The notes: generated from the sequence alone by a model not told the origin. Shown: positions 24,985-38,636, counted from the stretch's first letter. The stretch: DNA of 64,000 nucleotides from Nicotiana tabacum (GCF_000715075.1 NC_134082.1:101782399-101846398); one strand, 5' to 3'. Program-made: numbers and translations.

Positions 24985-27561
24985 AAACATACGTTCATCC
25001 TCGAACGTGCCCGGAGTCGTTCCAAAGTCATCGAACCATCGCATGAGATCACCATACATACACCTAGGGGTGATTCCCCATCACCCAACCCATGTAGAAT
25101 TGGCAATGCCATTTAACTGAAGGCCTCATCTCTTCCTTAGTCTATAACCTTAGAACAGGACCCAAACCTCTACATCTGAAATTCATCATAGGACCCGAGT
25201 TCCACATCATTACACTGAATACACCTGAACAAGCTGAATCGAGCCAAAAATTCAAACCTAGAATATAATCACATGCTGATCCACGCAGTTCAAATACTTG
25301 AAGTAATAACCTCTGACCACCATAGCTACTCAAATAACACTCTGGATGCCGACAATACACTTCACATTGAATACGACCTTGTTCCGAACTTCCATAACAC
25401 TGCCCACGATAAAGAAACATGAAGAAACTCATAACTGTTCATAAAGTCAACAAGTCAAGAAGCTCTCTCGCCCGTCAAGGGCCATCACCCAAATCTTAGC
25501 AGAACACCCTCATACTTCCAAACACTCCTCATCCCCAATTCCATAGTACAAACCTCAGGTCTAAAAATCTCATCTCAGCCATTACAAGCAACCCAACCAA
25601 CAGCTCATCACGGAACCACACGAATTTTCAAACTACACAGTTTGTACACCCAGCAATGACTCAATTATGCATCACAAATAAAGGGAAGAAAAGTATAAAA
25701 ATTATCTAACAAGTACAACATGTGTAATAACAAAAGTATAATTTTTTTTCAGTTCGTCCAACAAAGGGAAAACACGACACCAGATAAACACAAGAAAAGG
25801 ATATCCCACATAACATCCACTACGGCATGCAGCCTACTCCTGAATACTCATTGAGCCAAAATGCTCGGGCACATTGGTCATATGAATACTGATATCAAGT
25901 ACAATAAAGTGCACAAATAAAACTGTGGGAAAAAGTGAATAGAAGTAATAAGATATAAAAGAAACAAGTATAGCTGAGGTGCAATGAGCAATTAACATCA
26001 CGAGGGCTATCTCACCCACATCGCCATAAAGCCTGAACAGAATTACAACATGTATGGAGAATAATCATACCGCCTCACAGCTCATCACAACATAAGAGAG
26101 CAGCACATAACATAGGCCAGAGGCACAAATAATATCCATTCTGCCTGATAACATAACCAAAATGGCAACCTCACAGGAGCACACAAAGTTAACCTGATAC
26201 AAGATACATATTCTCATTGAGCTTTCTCATTGCCTCAACCAAATCTTGATCCTTCCCAATTAGATAAATATGCTTCAAAAGGATACACAACAACTTGTTA
26301 ATAATACATGCTATTAATCATCCCATTCTTAACATTTCTTCAAAATTCACAAACAGGAAATAGTCCATATATGAGGTCACCTAGCTCCAAACCTTAGGAA
26401 TACCAAAATTTACATACTCGACTCAACTACGCAAATCAAATGACTGATATATCACGCACATCTTATCATTCTGCTGAAGGACTCATATAGAACTTCTGGC
26501 CGCGTAACAAAACATAAACCTCGAAACCCAGTAATCACCATGCTACCAGCCATGCACCCGCAAACCAAAACTCAAGGTCCTTTCCAAAAATGCACACCCT
26601 TCGCATATGATAGCCAACAAGGTCAACACTCTATTAATTTCTAATACCTATTTAGGAGAAAGACACAATGTACCATATATTCCTTATGCCCATAGCAGCC
26701 AGCCGACTCAAGTCATTGCCCAAACCATCAAGAACCCTCTAAGATCCGCTCGCACGTAACTAAGCCATCAGTACTGCACCTCCCCAACTCAACTGAGTTA
26801 CACAAACCATCCAATCCAAGAGTGCTGGCACAATTGCCAGTAGAGAACTCCTATTCAAAGGACCAATCACTTCATCGCTCTGCTGACCCAACACCACAGA
26901 GCTGACCCATTTCTTCGGATAGTTGATATGCAATAACCCCAATCAAAGTCCCAACATCATCCCATGCAAGATCTCAGACCTTGGTCATACACAAAATCTG
27001 GGAACCTACTAATACCACATATACACATACCTCAGGCCAAATCTGATACAAATCCAACTTTGCAATTTGGATGCCGCTATTGAACTCCTCTACTTGGCGC
27101 AAAGCCATAGAAAACAACGTCTAATGATTCACAAAACTAACCTTCAAACCTCGTACAACACATATCACAAGGTACTCCAATACCGCCAACTATCCTCAAT
27201 CAGCACCCACAACGCTTCCGCTACGCCTCCATGTAAACAACTGAATAGTTACCTCTGTATCTTCAGTCTGGACAAAATGCCGAGGTAATGCCTGAGCATC
27301 CCTGACTCCTTCATAGACCGTTTATAGTATCACGAACCGCTGCCGCATAGCGGACACTGAGAGCGTAATATCACACACGAGTGGATGTGGAGGAACGTAA
27401 GTTATATTCTTCGAGCTGAATCAATATCGCATAATAAGGAATGAATGAAGTGGAATTTTCTAACAGTTTTGTAGCCTCTCGAAGATAAGTACAGACGACT
27501 CCGAACGGATCCGCAAGACTCTACTAAACTTGTTTGTGACTCGTAGACCTATGAACCTAGA
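24985..27561 (-). mobile_element. non-coding internal region of the non-autonomous element
   Basis: Some 2.6 kb between polypurine tract and primer site hold no gag, protease, RT, RNase H or integrase words on either strand; the longest frames are under 100 codons. The last 150 bp next to the primer site closely resemble the leader of the Tekay element (63630-63765) and of the element at 32934. The stretch beside the polypurine tract (TTCGAGGATGAACGT on the reverse strand) is shared too. Conserved edges with a non-coding body are what LARD-type parasites show. Confidence 0.7.
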
Positions 27562-27573
27562 GCTCTAATACCA
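27562..27573 (-). other. primer-binding site, one mismatch
   Basis: Reverse strand TGGTATTAGAGC, a one-base variant of the tRNA-Met site, next to the 5' LTR end at 27578. The same variant occurs at 63766-63777 in the Tekay element, supporting close kinship. Confidence 0.85.
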
Positions 27574-28695
27574 ACTTTGTCACGACCCAAAATCCCTCCG
27601 AAGGAGTCGTGATGGCACGTAGTCTCTAAACTTGGTAAGCCTAACATTAACTGAGATAACATTTATATTTGCTAATTTTAATTTAAATAACTATTAACAA
27701 ATTACAATTCTCAAAACCGGTGGTACAAGTCACAAGCCTTTCTAAGAGTAGTTATATAAAATAAATACATCACTGTTTTGAAATAAAAGGAACAAACAGA
27801 AATAAGTACAAATGAAGGTGACTCCAAGGCCTGCGAACGCTGTAGCAGGTTTACCTTGAGTCTCCACCGCAACGACCCGCACAACTACTATCGATCAAAT
27901 ACCTGGATCTGTACACAAAAATGTACAGAAATGTAGTATGAGCACACCACAGCGGTGCCCAGTAAGTATCAAGACTAACCTCGGTGGGGTAGTGACGAGG
28001 AATAGTCAAGACACCTACTGGTCAAATACATTGAACAGGAAATGATAATAAACTATCAACCTATAGATAACAAAGTAATATTAACAACAGAAAAACGAAC
28101 AAACTACAATTGGTAGAAATAATAAAAGGGAAACACGGATGGAAACGAAGATAACCAAGTAAATTAACACCAATATAGTTTGGACACAGACAAGTAAAAT
28201 GTATTCAAATAAGAAAGGTGATGTCAACTCAATAAATCATATCATTTCTGATGCACAATTTCAGTCATCTCAAACTCGATGTCTCATATCATAACCTCAA
28301 CTACCAAACCTTTAGTACACCTGACACCTTGTGCCCGCGTATTTCTATCTCACTTTGCGCAACGACATTCTCATGATACTCAGTACATAGGGTCCATAAC
28401 CAATGCAATTAAGAAGTTTAAGAAGCCTCATTTACATAACATAAAGTAGAGTACAGTTTCGAAACCAACTAGGAACTCAACAAGAAAAGATGAATTTATT
28501 ATTAGAAATCATTTGAATAAATAAGGTACCATTTTCAATTAAAATACAACATCAGATGATTTATTATCTTTAACAAGGGATTTAATAAATTAACTTAGTA
28601 GAAATTCCTTTTTAAGTAAAATACGACCTCAAACGATTTAAGAAAAATTTAATTGAGTTAAAAATGTAACAATTATTGAAATTTGAAGTATTGAA

Positions 28696-28719
28696 ATATA
28701 TATATATATATATATATAC
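28696..28719. repeat. (AT)n microsatellite
   Basis: About 12 AT units; the partner LTR near 19500 has only ATAATATATAAAAATA, so the run grew after insertion. Confidence 0.9.
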
Positions 28720-28929
28720 GGCAAAATATTGTAAACACTATGGATTCCAACATAAGGATCACAATAGTAAAAGAATCTAAACAGTTAAAACACTTGAATT
28801 GATAACAACAATAACAATGGAGACAAAATAAATCACAGAAGGAGTACAACTCTACGCATATATAACAACCGGGGACCTCCCACGATACCATCCTATAGTC
28901 CCAAATGTAAATACTCGGGGATCTCTCAG

Positions 28930-29095
28930 TATCGTCCGTATATGAGCTAGGGATCTCTTGGTATCCCGAGGATATCTTGGTATCCTCAATATATGTGTTG
29001 GGGATCTCTTGGTATCCTGAGGATCTCTTGGTATCCTCAATATATGTGCTGGGGATCTCCTGGTATCTCGAGGATCTCTTGGTATACTCACCCAA
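28930..29095 (-). repeat. 51 bp tandem array, three units (LTR copy 2)
   Basis: Same array as 19745-19940 but one unit shorter, a 51 bp difference that arose after the two LTRs were made identical by reverse transcription. Confidence 0.85.
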
Positions 29096-30143
29096 ACAAT
29101 ATGAACAATACATCCCGACAAAGGAATCAACAACAATCCAACAACCTAATCACAAGGAATACCACCACCAAGAGTATGAATACACGGCAACAAGAGAATC
29201 ACAGAAAACCCAAGAAGCGCAATAACCTTAACAAAACAACAAGACATAACAAGTACGTGATAACTATACCGGCAACCACAACAATTTGGACTCATAGCAT
29301 ATATACACAGGGTCATAGAGGAATTCATAATTTAGGGATAACAAAATGATAAGAAGAACAATCGCTTCAATTAAGGCAAATAAGGCCAAGTAACAAGTAA
29401 GAGTTAGAGGGAAGCTAACAACATCGTATGGAGAATATAGAGGTAAATTAAGCAATTAGAAAACTCAATCATAATGAAATATTTCCCACATAATGAACAT
29501 AAGGACCTAAGAACCTTAAAGTCAAATTTCCCACAAATAAGTTCGAGCACACACTCATCACCTCGCGTGCACGGACTACAAATAGCATAGAAGACTCAAA
29601 TCCTAAGGGGAAGTCCCCTACACAAGGTTAGGCAAGATACTTACCTTAATCCGGCCAATTCAATAATCAATTTAGCTTTTCCTTTACCAATTCATCAATG
29701 CTTGGCTCAATCTAGCCAAAAACGACTTGAATACATCTAACAGTGCAAGAGAAAATAATTCCAATTAACAAAACTATGATTCTTATACAATTTACAAAAA
29801 GTCAACAAAAGTCAACTCCCTGGGCCCGAACTTCGGAAGCCGATAAAATTTACCTAAAATTGAATACCTATTCCGATACGAGTTCACTCATCCAAAAATT
29901 ATCCAATTCTGATACCATTTGGTCCTTCAAATCATCATTTTACATTTTTGAAAGATTTCACAATTTTTTCCAAATTCCATCCCAAATCACGAATCAAATG
30001 ACAAATTCAATGATAGATTCATGTATTCTATACAAATCCGAGTTAGAATCACTTACCTTGATGAATTTCTTGAAAAACCTTCGAAAATATCGCCAAGATC
30101 CGAGCTCTCTAGGTCAAAATATGAAACCAAACCCTAAACCTCA

Positions 30144-30151
30144 TATTTATA
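30144..30151 (-). promoter_or_regulatory. TATA box of the interrupted 5' LTR
   Basis: Reverse strand TATAAATA, the copy of the box at 23906-23913. The upstream promoter region now lies 10 kb away, beyond the nested element. Confidence 0.5.
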
Positions 30152-31964
30152 ATGCACCTCCCAGATTTCTGTGATGACCCGACTCGTCGTCTCGTGAGTT
30201 ACAACCCCATTTTCCTCATTTCCTATTTCTTTATGCTTCATTATCAGTGTTGGGTATGAACGAGTTTATTTGGATTGGTTTTAGTAGGAAATGAGACACT
30301 CAGTCTCTTTAAGGAAGGTTTGTTTTGGAAAAGTCAACCGGACATTGACATATGTGTTAGAGGGATCCGATTTGAATCCTAATGATTCGGTTAGCTTCGG
30401 GGGATGATTTGTGACTTAGGAGTGTGATCGGAAGTAATTTTGGAGGTCCGGTGTAGAATTAGGCTTGAATTGGCGAAGTTAGTATTTTGGCGAATTCCGG
30501 TTGATAGGTGAGATTTTGATCCGAGAGTCGGAATGAAATTCTGAGAGATGTTGTAGCTTTGTTAGGTGATTTGGGATATGTGTGCAAAATTTCAGGTCAC
30601 TCGGACGTGGTTTGGTCGGGTTTTTGATCGAAAGTGTATTTCGGAAGATTTTAGAAAATTAGGCTTGAATTCGATGATTTTTGGGTAATTTGATGTTGTT
30701 TGAGGTATTTTGATGATTGGAAGAGGTTTGAATAATGTTATGAATTATGTTTTCATGTTTGGTCGGGGTCCCATGAGGCTCAGATAAGTTTTGGAAGAAT
30801 TTTTGGAAGATTTTTGTCGTTTGAGCATAAGCATGTAATGATCCAAAGGTCCATTTTTAGTTCTAGAGATCGAAATTTTATTTCGAGATTTCCAGAATAT
30901 AAATAATGAATTATAGGAGTGATCTGGAAAGTTTGGTCTAATTTCATCAAGTCGCGGTTCGGTTTTTAACACGAAACATGAGTTAATTGTTTAACGAGCG
31001 AAATGGGTATTGAACTGAGCAAATGAGCTTCGAATTGAGTTTCGACTGAAGGGTTATGTTCGTATTATTATTTGTGACTCATAGGAATAAGAATCATCAA
31101 ATTCCGAGTTCATAAGATGGAGTTAGAGCCTTTTTAGTGAAACGAAAAGCTGTTGCAATTTTCTGCTGCAATTAGTGAATCAAATGGAAGAAATTGGAGA
31201 AAATTTGTAAACTTTTCAAAAACGAAAATTCTAGATTTGGAGGCCGAATTGTTATCGGAATTTAGTAATTTTGGTATGGTTGGACTCGTGGTTGAATTGG
31301 TTGTCGGATTTTGTGAGTTTCGTCGAATTCCGAAGTGTGGGCCCAGGGGCCGGGTTTGAGCAATTTCGGGATTTTGATGTTAAATTGGATATTTTCGAGT
31401 GGGCTTCGCTCCCTTAGCATATTTTAATGATTATGTACTGATTATGGCTAGATTTGGAGCATCCGGAGGTCGATTTGTACGGGCGAGGCATCGCGGGCTA
31501 GATTTTGAACCGGATCGAGGTGAGTACTTGATGTAAATGATGTCCTGAGGGTTTGAAACCCCAAAATTTCACATCGTAACGCTTTATTGAGGTGATTTGT
31601 ACTCCGGATAACGGGCGTGGGGTAGAGCACCATTGGGGATTGTGACTTGGTCCGTCCCGAGAGATGTTTTTACCGTATTTTCTATTTGAACTAAATTGAG
31701 AATCATCCTTACTTGGATTTAATTGTTACATTTGGGCTTCTTGCCAATTATTTGAATCCTTCAGGGATTGACATTACTGTTTTCGCATACATGCATATCA
31801 TTTGATCTCAGTCCAAGGTTTTAAATACTGTTTTGCAAACTCAGCCATCTTTCTAAGATTTGAAAACTGAAATGATATTTCTAAATGATATTTCGGGCTG
31901 AGAACTACTATTTTACAAATGCCCAAGGGTCTTATGATAATTTCTGGACTGAGCATGGATTGGG

Positions 31965-31977
31965 TTGCGCGCCGCAG
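31965..31977 (+). other. RCGCC-loop hairpin (TTGC/GCAG stem)
   Basis: Loop GCGCC between TTGC and GCAG (one G-T wobble). One of seven related hairpins, preceded by GGATYGG; see the finding on covariation. Confidence 0.4.
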
Positions 31978-31986
31978 TAGTGTTAT

Positions 31987-32115
31987 ATTGATATTGAGGC
32001 CGAGAGCCTGGTTGATTACATTGATATTGAGGCAGAGGGCCTGGTTGATTACATTGATATTGAGGCCGAGAGCCTGGGTGATTATACTGATATTGATATG
32101 AGGCCGAGGTCCTAG
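31987..32115 (+). repeat. 33 bp tandem repeat, three units plus a partial
   Basis: Units at 31987, 32020 and 32053, each starting A(T/C)TGATATTGAGGC and containing GAGxGCCTGG. The same triplicate is at 39625-39723 in the 3' LTR. Confidence 0.9.
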
Positions 32116-32227
32116 ATTTGATGCCACGAGATGGCTTTATATTGCGCTTGGGCTGTAGGAGCCCCTCCGGAGTCTGTACACACCCCCAGTGAGCGCCATC
32201 GACGATAAATAAAATGGATGGCTCGGG

Positions 32228-32240
32228 CTGCACGCCGCAG
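32228..32240 (+). other. RCGCC-loop hairpin (CTGC/GCAG stem)
   Basis: CTGC-ACGCC-GCAG, perfect 4 bp stem; identical copy at 39866-39878 in the 3' LTR. Confidence 0.45.
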
Positions 32241-32251
32241 TTGGTACTAAA

Positions 32252-32326
32252 GAGTACCATCATATGCATTGCATTGCACTCATGCATAGAGTGTACCATC
32301 ATATGCATTGCATTACACTCATGCAT
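32252..32326 (+). repeat. tandem duplication of a 37-38 bp unit
   Basis: Two copies beginning GAGT(A/G)TACCATCATATGC or GAGTACCATCATATGC and ending ACTCATGCAT. Same pair at 39891-39964 in the 3' LTR. Confidence 0.85.
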
Positions 32327-32921
32327 TTGTTTTTATCTGTTATACTTGTCTCAGTAATTGGTACTCTGATTTAATTGACTTGTTGTTTCACTAATTGTTG
32401 TTCTAAACTGCCAGTCATAGTTTACTTTGTATTTTTCCACAATTTCTTATTCTCAGACTTTATTTATGTTTATTACTCACTGGGTCGGAGTACTTCACAT
32501 TACTCCCTGCACCTTGCGTGCAGATCTAGGTACACCACAGGCTGAGTGAGGATTTGTTTAGCTGAGCAGCAGTATCCGGGAGTATTGAGGTAGTTGTATG
32601 GCATTCGCAGCCTCGATCTCTCCCCTCTATCTCTATCTTTTATTCCATATTTTTGCCTAGACAGACTTGTAATAGGTGGATATTCTGTATTAGAGGCTCA
32701 TATTTGTGACACCAGATTCTATTAGGCTATGATGTGGTATTTTAATTGAACTTCCGCAGATTTTATTATTAATTATACACTTGAATGTAATGACTTAGTA
32801 AATTCTCTGTGATATTTATCTATAATCTGAATAAGAAATTTGGGATAATGTTGTTGAATGGTCGGGCTTGCCTAGCAGTGTGTTGGGCGCCATCATGACC
32901 AGGGTTGGGGTCGTGACAAGT

Positions 32922-32933
32922 TGGTATCAGAGC
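32922..32933 (+). other. primer-binding site of element N
   Basis: Exact TGGTATCAGAGC, three bases after the 5' LTR end. Confidence 0.92.
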
Positions 32934-35900
32934 CTAGGTTACTTGGTCTCGCGAGTCATGAGCCGGTTTAGTAGAGTCTCGCGGATCGGTACGGAGACGT
33001 CTGTATTTATCCTCGAGAGGCTGCAGAACCTTTAGGAAAACTTCACATTCTGGAATTCTTATCGTGCGTCCTTGATTCATCTTGAAAAGAAACTTTTGAA
33101 ATTCCTTCCACGCGTTTGTATGCGCGCATGGGCGCTCAGTATCAGATGTGCCTCGATGGCTTGTGATTCCCCGATCAAGGGGAAAGGTGTTATCTCTGTG
33201 AGTTTATGGTGGTCCAGTCTGGAGGACTTGAGGTTGGATCTTTGCCTATGGTGGGAGCGCCGAGGTGCTGATTGTGTAAACAAGTGTTTTTGAACTTATA
33301 TGTTCGGTAGTGTCCCCGTTAGTGAAAATGACGGTTGTGGCTATGTGAGGAGTATGTTAGTAATACGAGGCATATCTATACGAATTGGAAGCGACGAGAA
33401 GGGGTCTGTTGAATGATGAAAGAATTAGTAGATGCTTGAAGTCTATCTTGATTCAAGTTATAGCCCGAGTTATGGGCGTTTTAAGAATCTTTTCATGACT
33501 CCTAGTTGGGAGTGAAGTAAATTTCATGTTGCGGTATGAGTACAGACTCAGGAAGATCAAGTGACTGCGTAATGCTTATGGCGGTTGAAGGTATACGAAA
33601 ATGTTATATTGAGGCGAAGCAGGTGGGTTATCTCCCGCGAAGTGTGCTGAGGCGGTGTGATCCTCATGTGAATGACAGAAGATCTCATGTGCAAATGAAT
33701 TGTAAGTGTTGAAGTTCGAAAATTTTGGTTCACTTAAGAGAGTGAGTTTAACTGTTACGAGATTGCCAAAGAGTTGAAGTACTAGATGAAATGTGTTTAC
33801 ACAAGCTTACAGAGGATTTGAGTTTAACCTCACTATGGTATTGAGGCAATAATGGAGTATATGCGTTATGAGTATAGTGTGTTGTGATCTATGGCTTTGA
33901 GACAAGTTGGGAAGCTTGCTATTGGTTAGCGGATTGTACAGTTATGTACTATGTTAGTTCCGATTTGATGCATGCTGGTGAATCAGTTCTGATTGTGGAA
34001 ATTGGGCTGAGAATGGCACGAGTGAAGGAAAATTTTGACAAGATGTCATGAGCTCGGATGAGCAGGAGATAAGTTTCGATGTTTATGGTAAGTTGGTATT
34101 GTCTTCAGCGTCACCTAAGATCGGTGTTTTGTAAAAAGGGTTTTGCGTCCTGGTTAATGATTCTTGATCGCTCTTCAGCGTTAGTGCGACCGGTGGTTTG
34201 GAGGTACGCTCCAGATATTGTTGTGGTAGGTTGTGGGAGTGTGTCCCACGGGAAGATTATATAAGTGTGGCATGTGATCACTTGATTGATTAAAGATGTA
34301 AACCAAGTATGAAGTTTGTGATGGTGTCGTTAAATTGAAGATTCATGCCTGGAGGGCACTTGGCTTATTAGGTTGTGAACTGGGGAGGATTACTCCGATT
34401 GTGATGGTTGTTCTTGTGTGTTATGAGAAAAATGGGAGTTATTATGGACCTTTAAAAGGTTATCAGACTAGTTCAGTGTGATCAGAATCAGCTTGCAGTC
34501 GGTGGATAGATTTAATGTGAATAATGGCTCTATATCAGGCCAGATGTGTGCATTTTAGTAAAGCGGTCCTCTTGGAGGAGTAGTTAGGTTGATGTTTCGT
34601 TGTCAGATATTTTGCGTAGTAATGCATTGCACCGTGTGAGTTGTGAGACGTCTTGAGAAATTGCTATGTGTTGAGAATCCGCGTAGGAATGGCGTTATAT
34701 GAGCATCTTGGCTCTTGAAATTCAGACTGTACATCGCACCTCAGTTGTGCTTGAGTTTTGTAGCTTATAACGCTATATGTCCCTCAGAGATATTATTATG
34801 CACTTAGCATGCTTACGACCGATACTCGGTATTTTGTTGTAATGAGCAAATTTGGCTCGATGTGCATCTCCTTATGTGAGATCTATGTGTGGATCGGGTG
34901 GCACGCCGCCATGGGTATGTTATCTGGATCGGGTTGCACGCCGCAACAGTGTGATGTTGAGTATAGTTTTCTATATGCTATTTTGTATACCTTGCTTCCT
35001 ATTTGCTAAGGAAAGTTTGTATTAGTGCGTGGGATTGGTAATTCCTTCCAGAGTTCATTTTCTTTTTTGTATCGCGTTCGAATTGGTAGCATATTGGCAT
35101 ATTGGGGCATCATATGCGGCTTTTGATTATGTCTCGGGTGGCTTATTTCCTGAGCAGTTCGTAATGGGTGAGATGAGATCATTGAATTCGAGATCAGTGC
35201 AATCTGAGTATATGAAGTAAATTAAGGGGCTAAGACCATTGTTTGGTTCATAATGAGGTGATAGTTCTTGCCAGAAGTATAGACCCAATGAATTGTTGAT
35301 TCGGCGGTGTTATGAATTTATACAGATCTCATCCGTCGTATCGGTATTGTAAGAATTTGAACAAGACCTATGTATGGAATGCAGAGCATAAGATGTGTAA
35401 TAATTTTTCTTCTAGATGGGATCAATGGAAGTTCTTGACTAGTTGAGTACATAAATGTTCATGGTTCGGAAGAGAGGTGAAGTCCTCATGTTACCTTAGG
35501 ATGGTATGGTATATGCGATATGTTGTGAAGGATTGAGATTTGCATGTGTAAGGTTAGAGTTTAGTTCTGAATGGAAATTCATAACATTCATAGGCGGTAC
35601 GGGCAACTTTAGGTGATTAGAGAAATGAGCTTCAAATGATTAGGGTGAATGATCTTCAGATGATTAAGGAAATGGTATTGCTAATTGGAAGTGATTTGAC
35701 GAGAGTATATGTCTCAGAAAAAGGTAATGTGATTAAACTGATGATATTCCGGTAGTATTGCAGCATGTTCTTGGTGGGTCCACTGGTGGTATTCGGGTTT
35801 GCTTGGTAGCACAGGAAAATTTTGAGTATCTGTCGTGGAATGATTGGGTATCAAAGATGTGCATGTATTCGCACGGTGGAAACTGGAATCAGGTATGATG

Positions 35901-37445
35901 ATTTGTGTGCCATATGGAGTTGGAGACTGGGAGTTCTCATGTACAAGCTAGGTTGTGGTGGTGGATCGTGTGTATTCGGCACCGTTTAGCGGCAATCGGG
36001 ATTTGGAGGCTCGAGTGGATCTTTGTTTGCTGGTATGTTAGATTTATGATGTGATGTCGGAATTCAGACTGGTTGTCTTAGTGTTGAGTGATTCTGAACT
36101 ATTGCGCTACGGGCAATACCGAAAATGCCACGGGTTGAGTGATGAAGTGCGTTGGATTATGTTCTAGTAGAGTGGTTTATATTTCAAAGGACCAGCGGAC
36201 GGTTGGGAAGGATTGCTTTCTTAATTGGGCATTCGTGATGGATGTCAGTGCAAAGGTTGCTATTATTAATTCAGTTCCGGTGTTGGGGGACTTTTCATAT
36301 GAGTTTCATATGGCTAGGCATGTCGCCGGGCGAGGTTGTTGATTTCGGTATTAATTTGGTGTCGGGCACCGGATCGTCTGGCTCCGATAGGAGTTGTAAT
36401 AGTGGAAGTCGAGCGGGATGAGTAATTGGGTGTTGCTCGGTGAATAACGTACCGGTTATTTTCTATCATGTTTGTGTGGTGTGTGTTATTTGTTTCACCA
36501 TGGGTGTAATGATTTGCTTTGTCTTCAGACATCAATTGAGCATGGTTGTCGATTTCAAGCATAGTGACTTGAGGTGTTTCCTGTGGAGTAGTATTTGGAT
36601 AGGAACGCGCGTTGCAGCAAAGCTGTGTGGAAACATGACATTGCGGGTCAAATTTGTGTGTCCTATTTCTATGATGTGAGACAGGGTCTCAGCCTTGTGT
36701 TGTGGCAGTACTGGTGAGTTTGAGGTACAACTCTCTCAGTTGAGTCATTTTCATGAATTGAGTATGTTCGGACCATTTCTTATTGGTGCACGTATTATGC
36801 AAGTTGTGGCTTAGGCATGTATTGATGTGTCATGTCACTTGAGTAGTGTGTTTGGTCAGAAGAGATCGTTGAAATCATTAATGAATGCGAACGGATTCGA
36901 TTTCAGTATGTGTGATGGGTAAATATTGAGGTTCGGTTCAAAATTTGCTATGGTAATTACCAGGAGAGAAATGACTTCATGAATGGTTGACATAGGAAAT
37001 GGTTATGATTTATTACGTGTTTCCTTTATCATTGGCAGTATGTGAAAGTGTTGGAATGAGGCTTTAGTTGTTAAGAGGTTTCCTATCGATATTCGATTAT
37101 TATGTGCAGCTACTGTGAATAGAAATTATCGTTTTGAGTGTTTGAGTTATGTCGTATACCAGATAATTGCACCTGATGTTGTAGGTATGGGTTATTACAG
37201 ATGGTCCGGGCTTATTCTGAGTATGGATATGAAATTCTAATCTTGTGTATGATTTCGGAAGGTGCAGTGTGGTTCTATGGTTTATGGACTAGATGGATTG
37301 TGAAATTTCAGCTATGTTGTGTTATCGGACCTATGCGAGATAGGGTAGTGTGGGATCACCCACAGGTATATTCTTGGTAAGGTCGTTCAGCTTTTGGTGG
37401 GATTCTAGGACAACTCTGGGTACGCTCGAGGACGAGCGTTTGTTT
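32934..37445 (+). mobile_element. non-coding internal region of element N
   Basis: About 4.5 kb without any recognisable gag, protease, RT, RNase H or integrase motif on either strand. The longest frames are about 82 codons. The first about 200 bases (GTTTAGTAGAGTCTCGCGG, CTCGAGAGGCTGCAGAAC) closely match the leaders of the two other Tekay-related elements. The last 40 bases (GCTCGAGGACGAGCGTTTG) match the sequence before their polypurine tracts. Two hairpins of the RCGCC class sit at 34899-34947. What the body does is unknown; it may be packaging filler. Confidence 0.65.
34899..34947 (+). other. pair of RCGCC-loop hairpins
   Basis: TGGC-ACGCC-GCCA at 34899-34911 and GTTGC-ACGCC-GCAAC at 34933-34947, both preceded by GGATCGGG. 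The loop is unchanged while the stem bases change in pairs. Confidence 0.45.
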
Positions 37446-37458
37446 AAGTTGGGGAGGA
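37446..37458 (+). other. polypurine tract of element N
   Basis: AAGTTGGGGAGGA directly before the 3' LTR start. Confidence 0.85.
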
Positions 37459-38479
37459 TGTGACAACCCGACTCGTCGTCTCGTGAGTTACAGCCTCGTT
37501 TTCCCCATTTCCTATTTCTTTATGCTTCATTATCAGTGTTGGGTGTGAACGAGTTGATTTGGATTGGTTTTAGTAGGAAATGAGACACTCAGTCTCTTTA
37601 AGGAAAGTTTGTTTTGGAAAAGTCAACCGGACATTTACTTATGTGTTAGAGGGATCGAATTTGAATCCTGATGATTCGGTTAGCTTCGGGGGATGATTTG
37701 TGACTTAGGAGTGTGATCAGAAGTAAATTTGGAGGTCCGGTGTAGAATTAGGCTTGAATTGGCCAAGTTAGTATTTTGGCGAATTCCGGTTGATAGGTGA
37801 GATTTTGATCCGAGATTCGGAATGGAATTCCGAGAGCTGCTGTAGCTTCTTTAGGTGATTTGGGATATGTGTGCAAAATTTCAGGTCATTCGGACGTGGT
37901 TTGGTCGGGTTTTTTATCGAAAGTGTATTTCGGAAGTTTTTAGAAAATTAAGCTTGAATTCGATGAGTTTTAGGTAATTTGATATTGTTTGAGGTGTTTT
38001 GATGATTGGAAGAGGTTTGAATAATGTTATGAATTATGTTGGCATGTTTGGTTGGGGTCCCATGAGGCTCGGATATGTTTTGGAAGAGTTTTTGGAAGAT
38101 TTTTGCTGTTTGAGCATAAGCGTGTAATGATCCAAAGGTTCATTTTTAGTTCTAGAGATCAAAATTTTATTTCGAGATTTTTAGAATTTAAATAATGAAT
38201 TATAGGAGTGATCTGGAAAGTTTGGTCTAATTTCATCAAGTCGCGATTGGATTTTTAACACGAAACATGAGTTAATTGTTTAACGAGCGAAATGGGTATT
38301 GAACTGAGCAAATGAGCTCCGAATTGAGTTTCGGCTGAAGGGCTATGTTCGTATTATTATTTGTGACTCATAGGAACAAGAATCATCGAATTCCGAGTTC
38401 GTATGATGGAGTTAGAGCCTTTTTAGTGAAACGAAAAGCTGCCGCAATTTTCTGGGCAGTTTCTGCATTTTTCGCACGT

Positions 38480-38636
38480 GTGAACAGCAACCGCACCTGC
38501 GTGAACAGTATCCGTGTACAGTACCATGTACAGTAAACATGAACAGTATCCGTGTACAGTACCCATGTACATTACATATGAACAGTACCCCATATACAGT
38601 ACCCATGAACAGTAAAATGCGTGAACAGTAACCGCG
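38480..38636 (+). repeat. ACAGTA tandem array, about 11 units of 13-14 bp
   Basis: Units follow the pattern RTG(A/T)ACAGTANCC with few spacers (GTGAACAGTATCC, GTGTACAGTACC, ATGAACAGTACCCC). It occupies the position where sibling LTRs carry CpG-rich words. Absent from the 5' LTR of the same element. Confidence 0.85.

Larger units (their letters stand above)
30170..32918 (+). mobile_element. 5' LTR of element N (2.75 kb, internally deleted)
   Basis: Starts TGTGATGACCCGACTCG and ends GGGTCGTGACA. Relative to the 3' LTR it lacks about 355 bp (counterpart 38454-38808), replaced by CTGCA at 31166-31170. The lost part contains the ACAGTA array and the splice-donor-like site. It keeps the 33 bp triplicate and two RCGCC-loop hairpins. 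Confidence 0.9.

Noticed and set aside
1156..32933. TGGTATCAGAGC motifs as tRNA gene fragments
   Set aside because: They are complementary to the tRNA 3' end and sit just after LTR ends, so they are primer sites.
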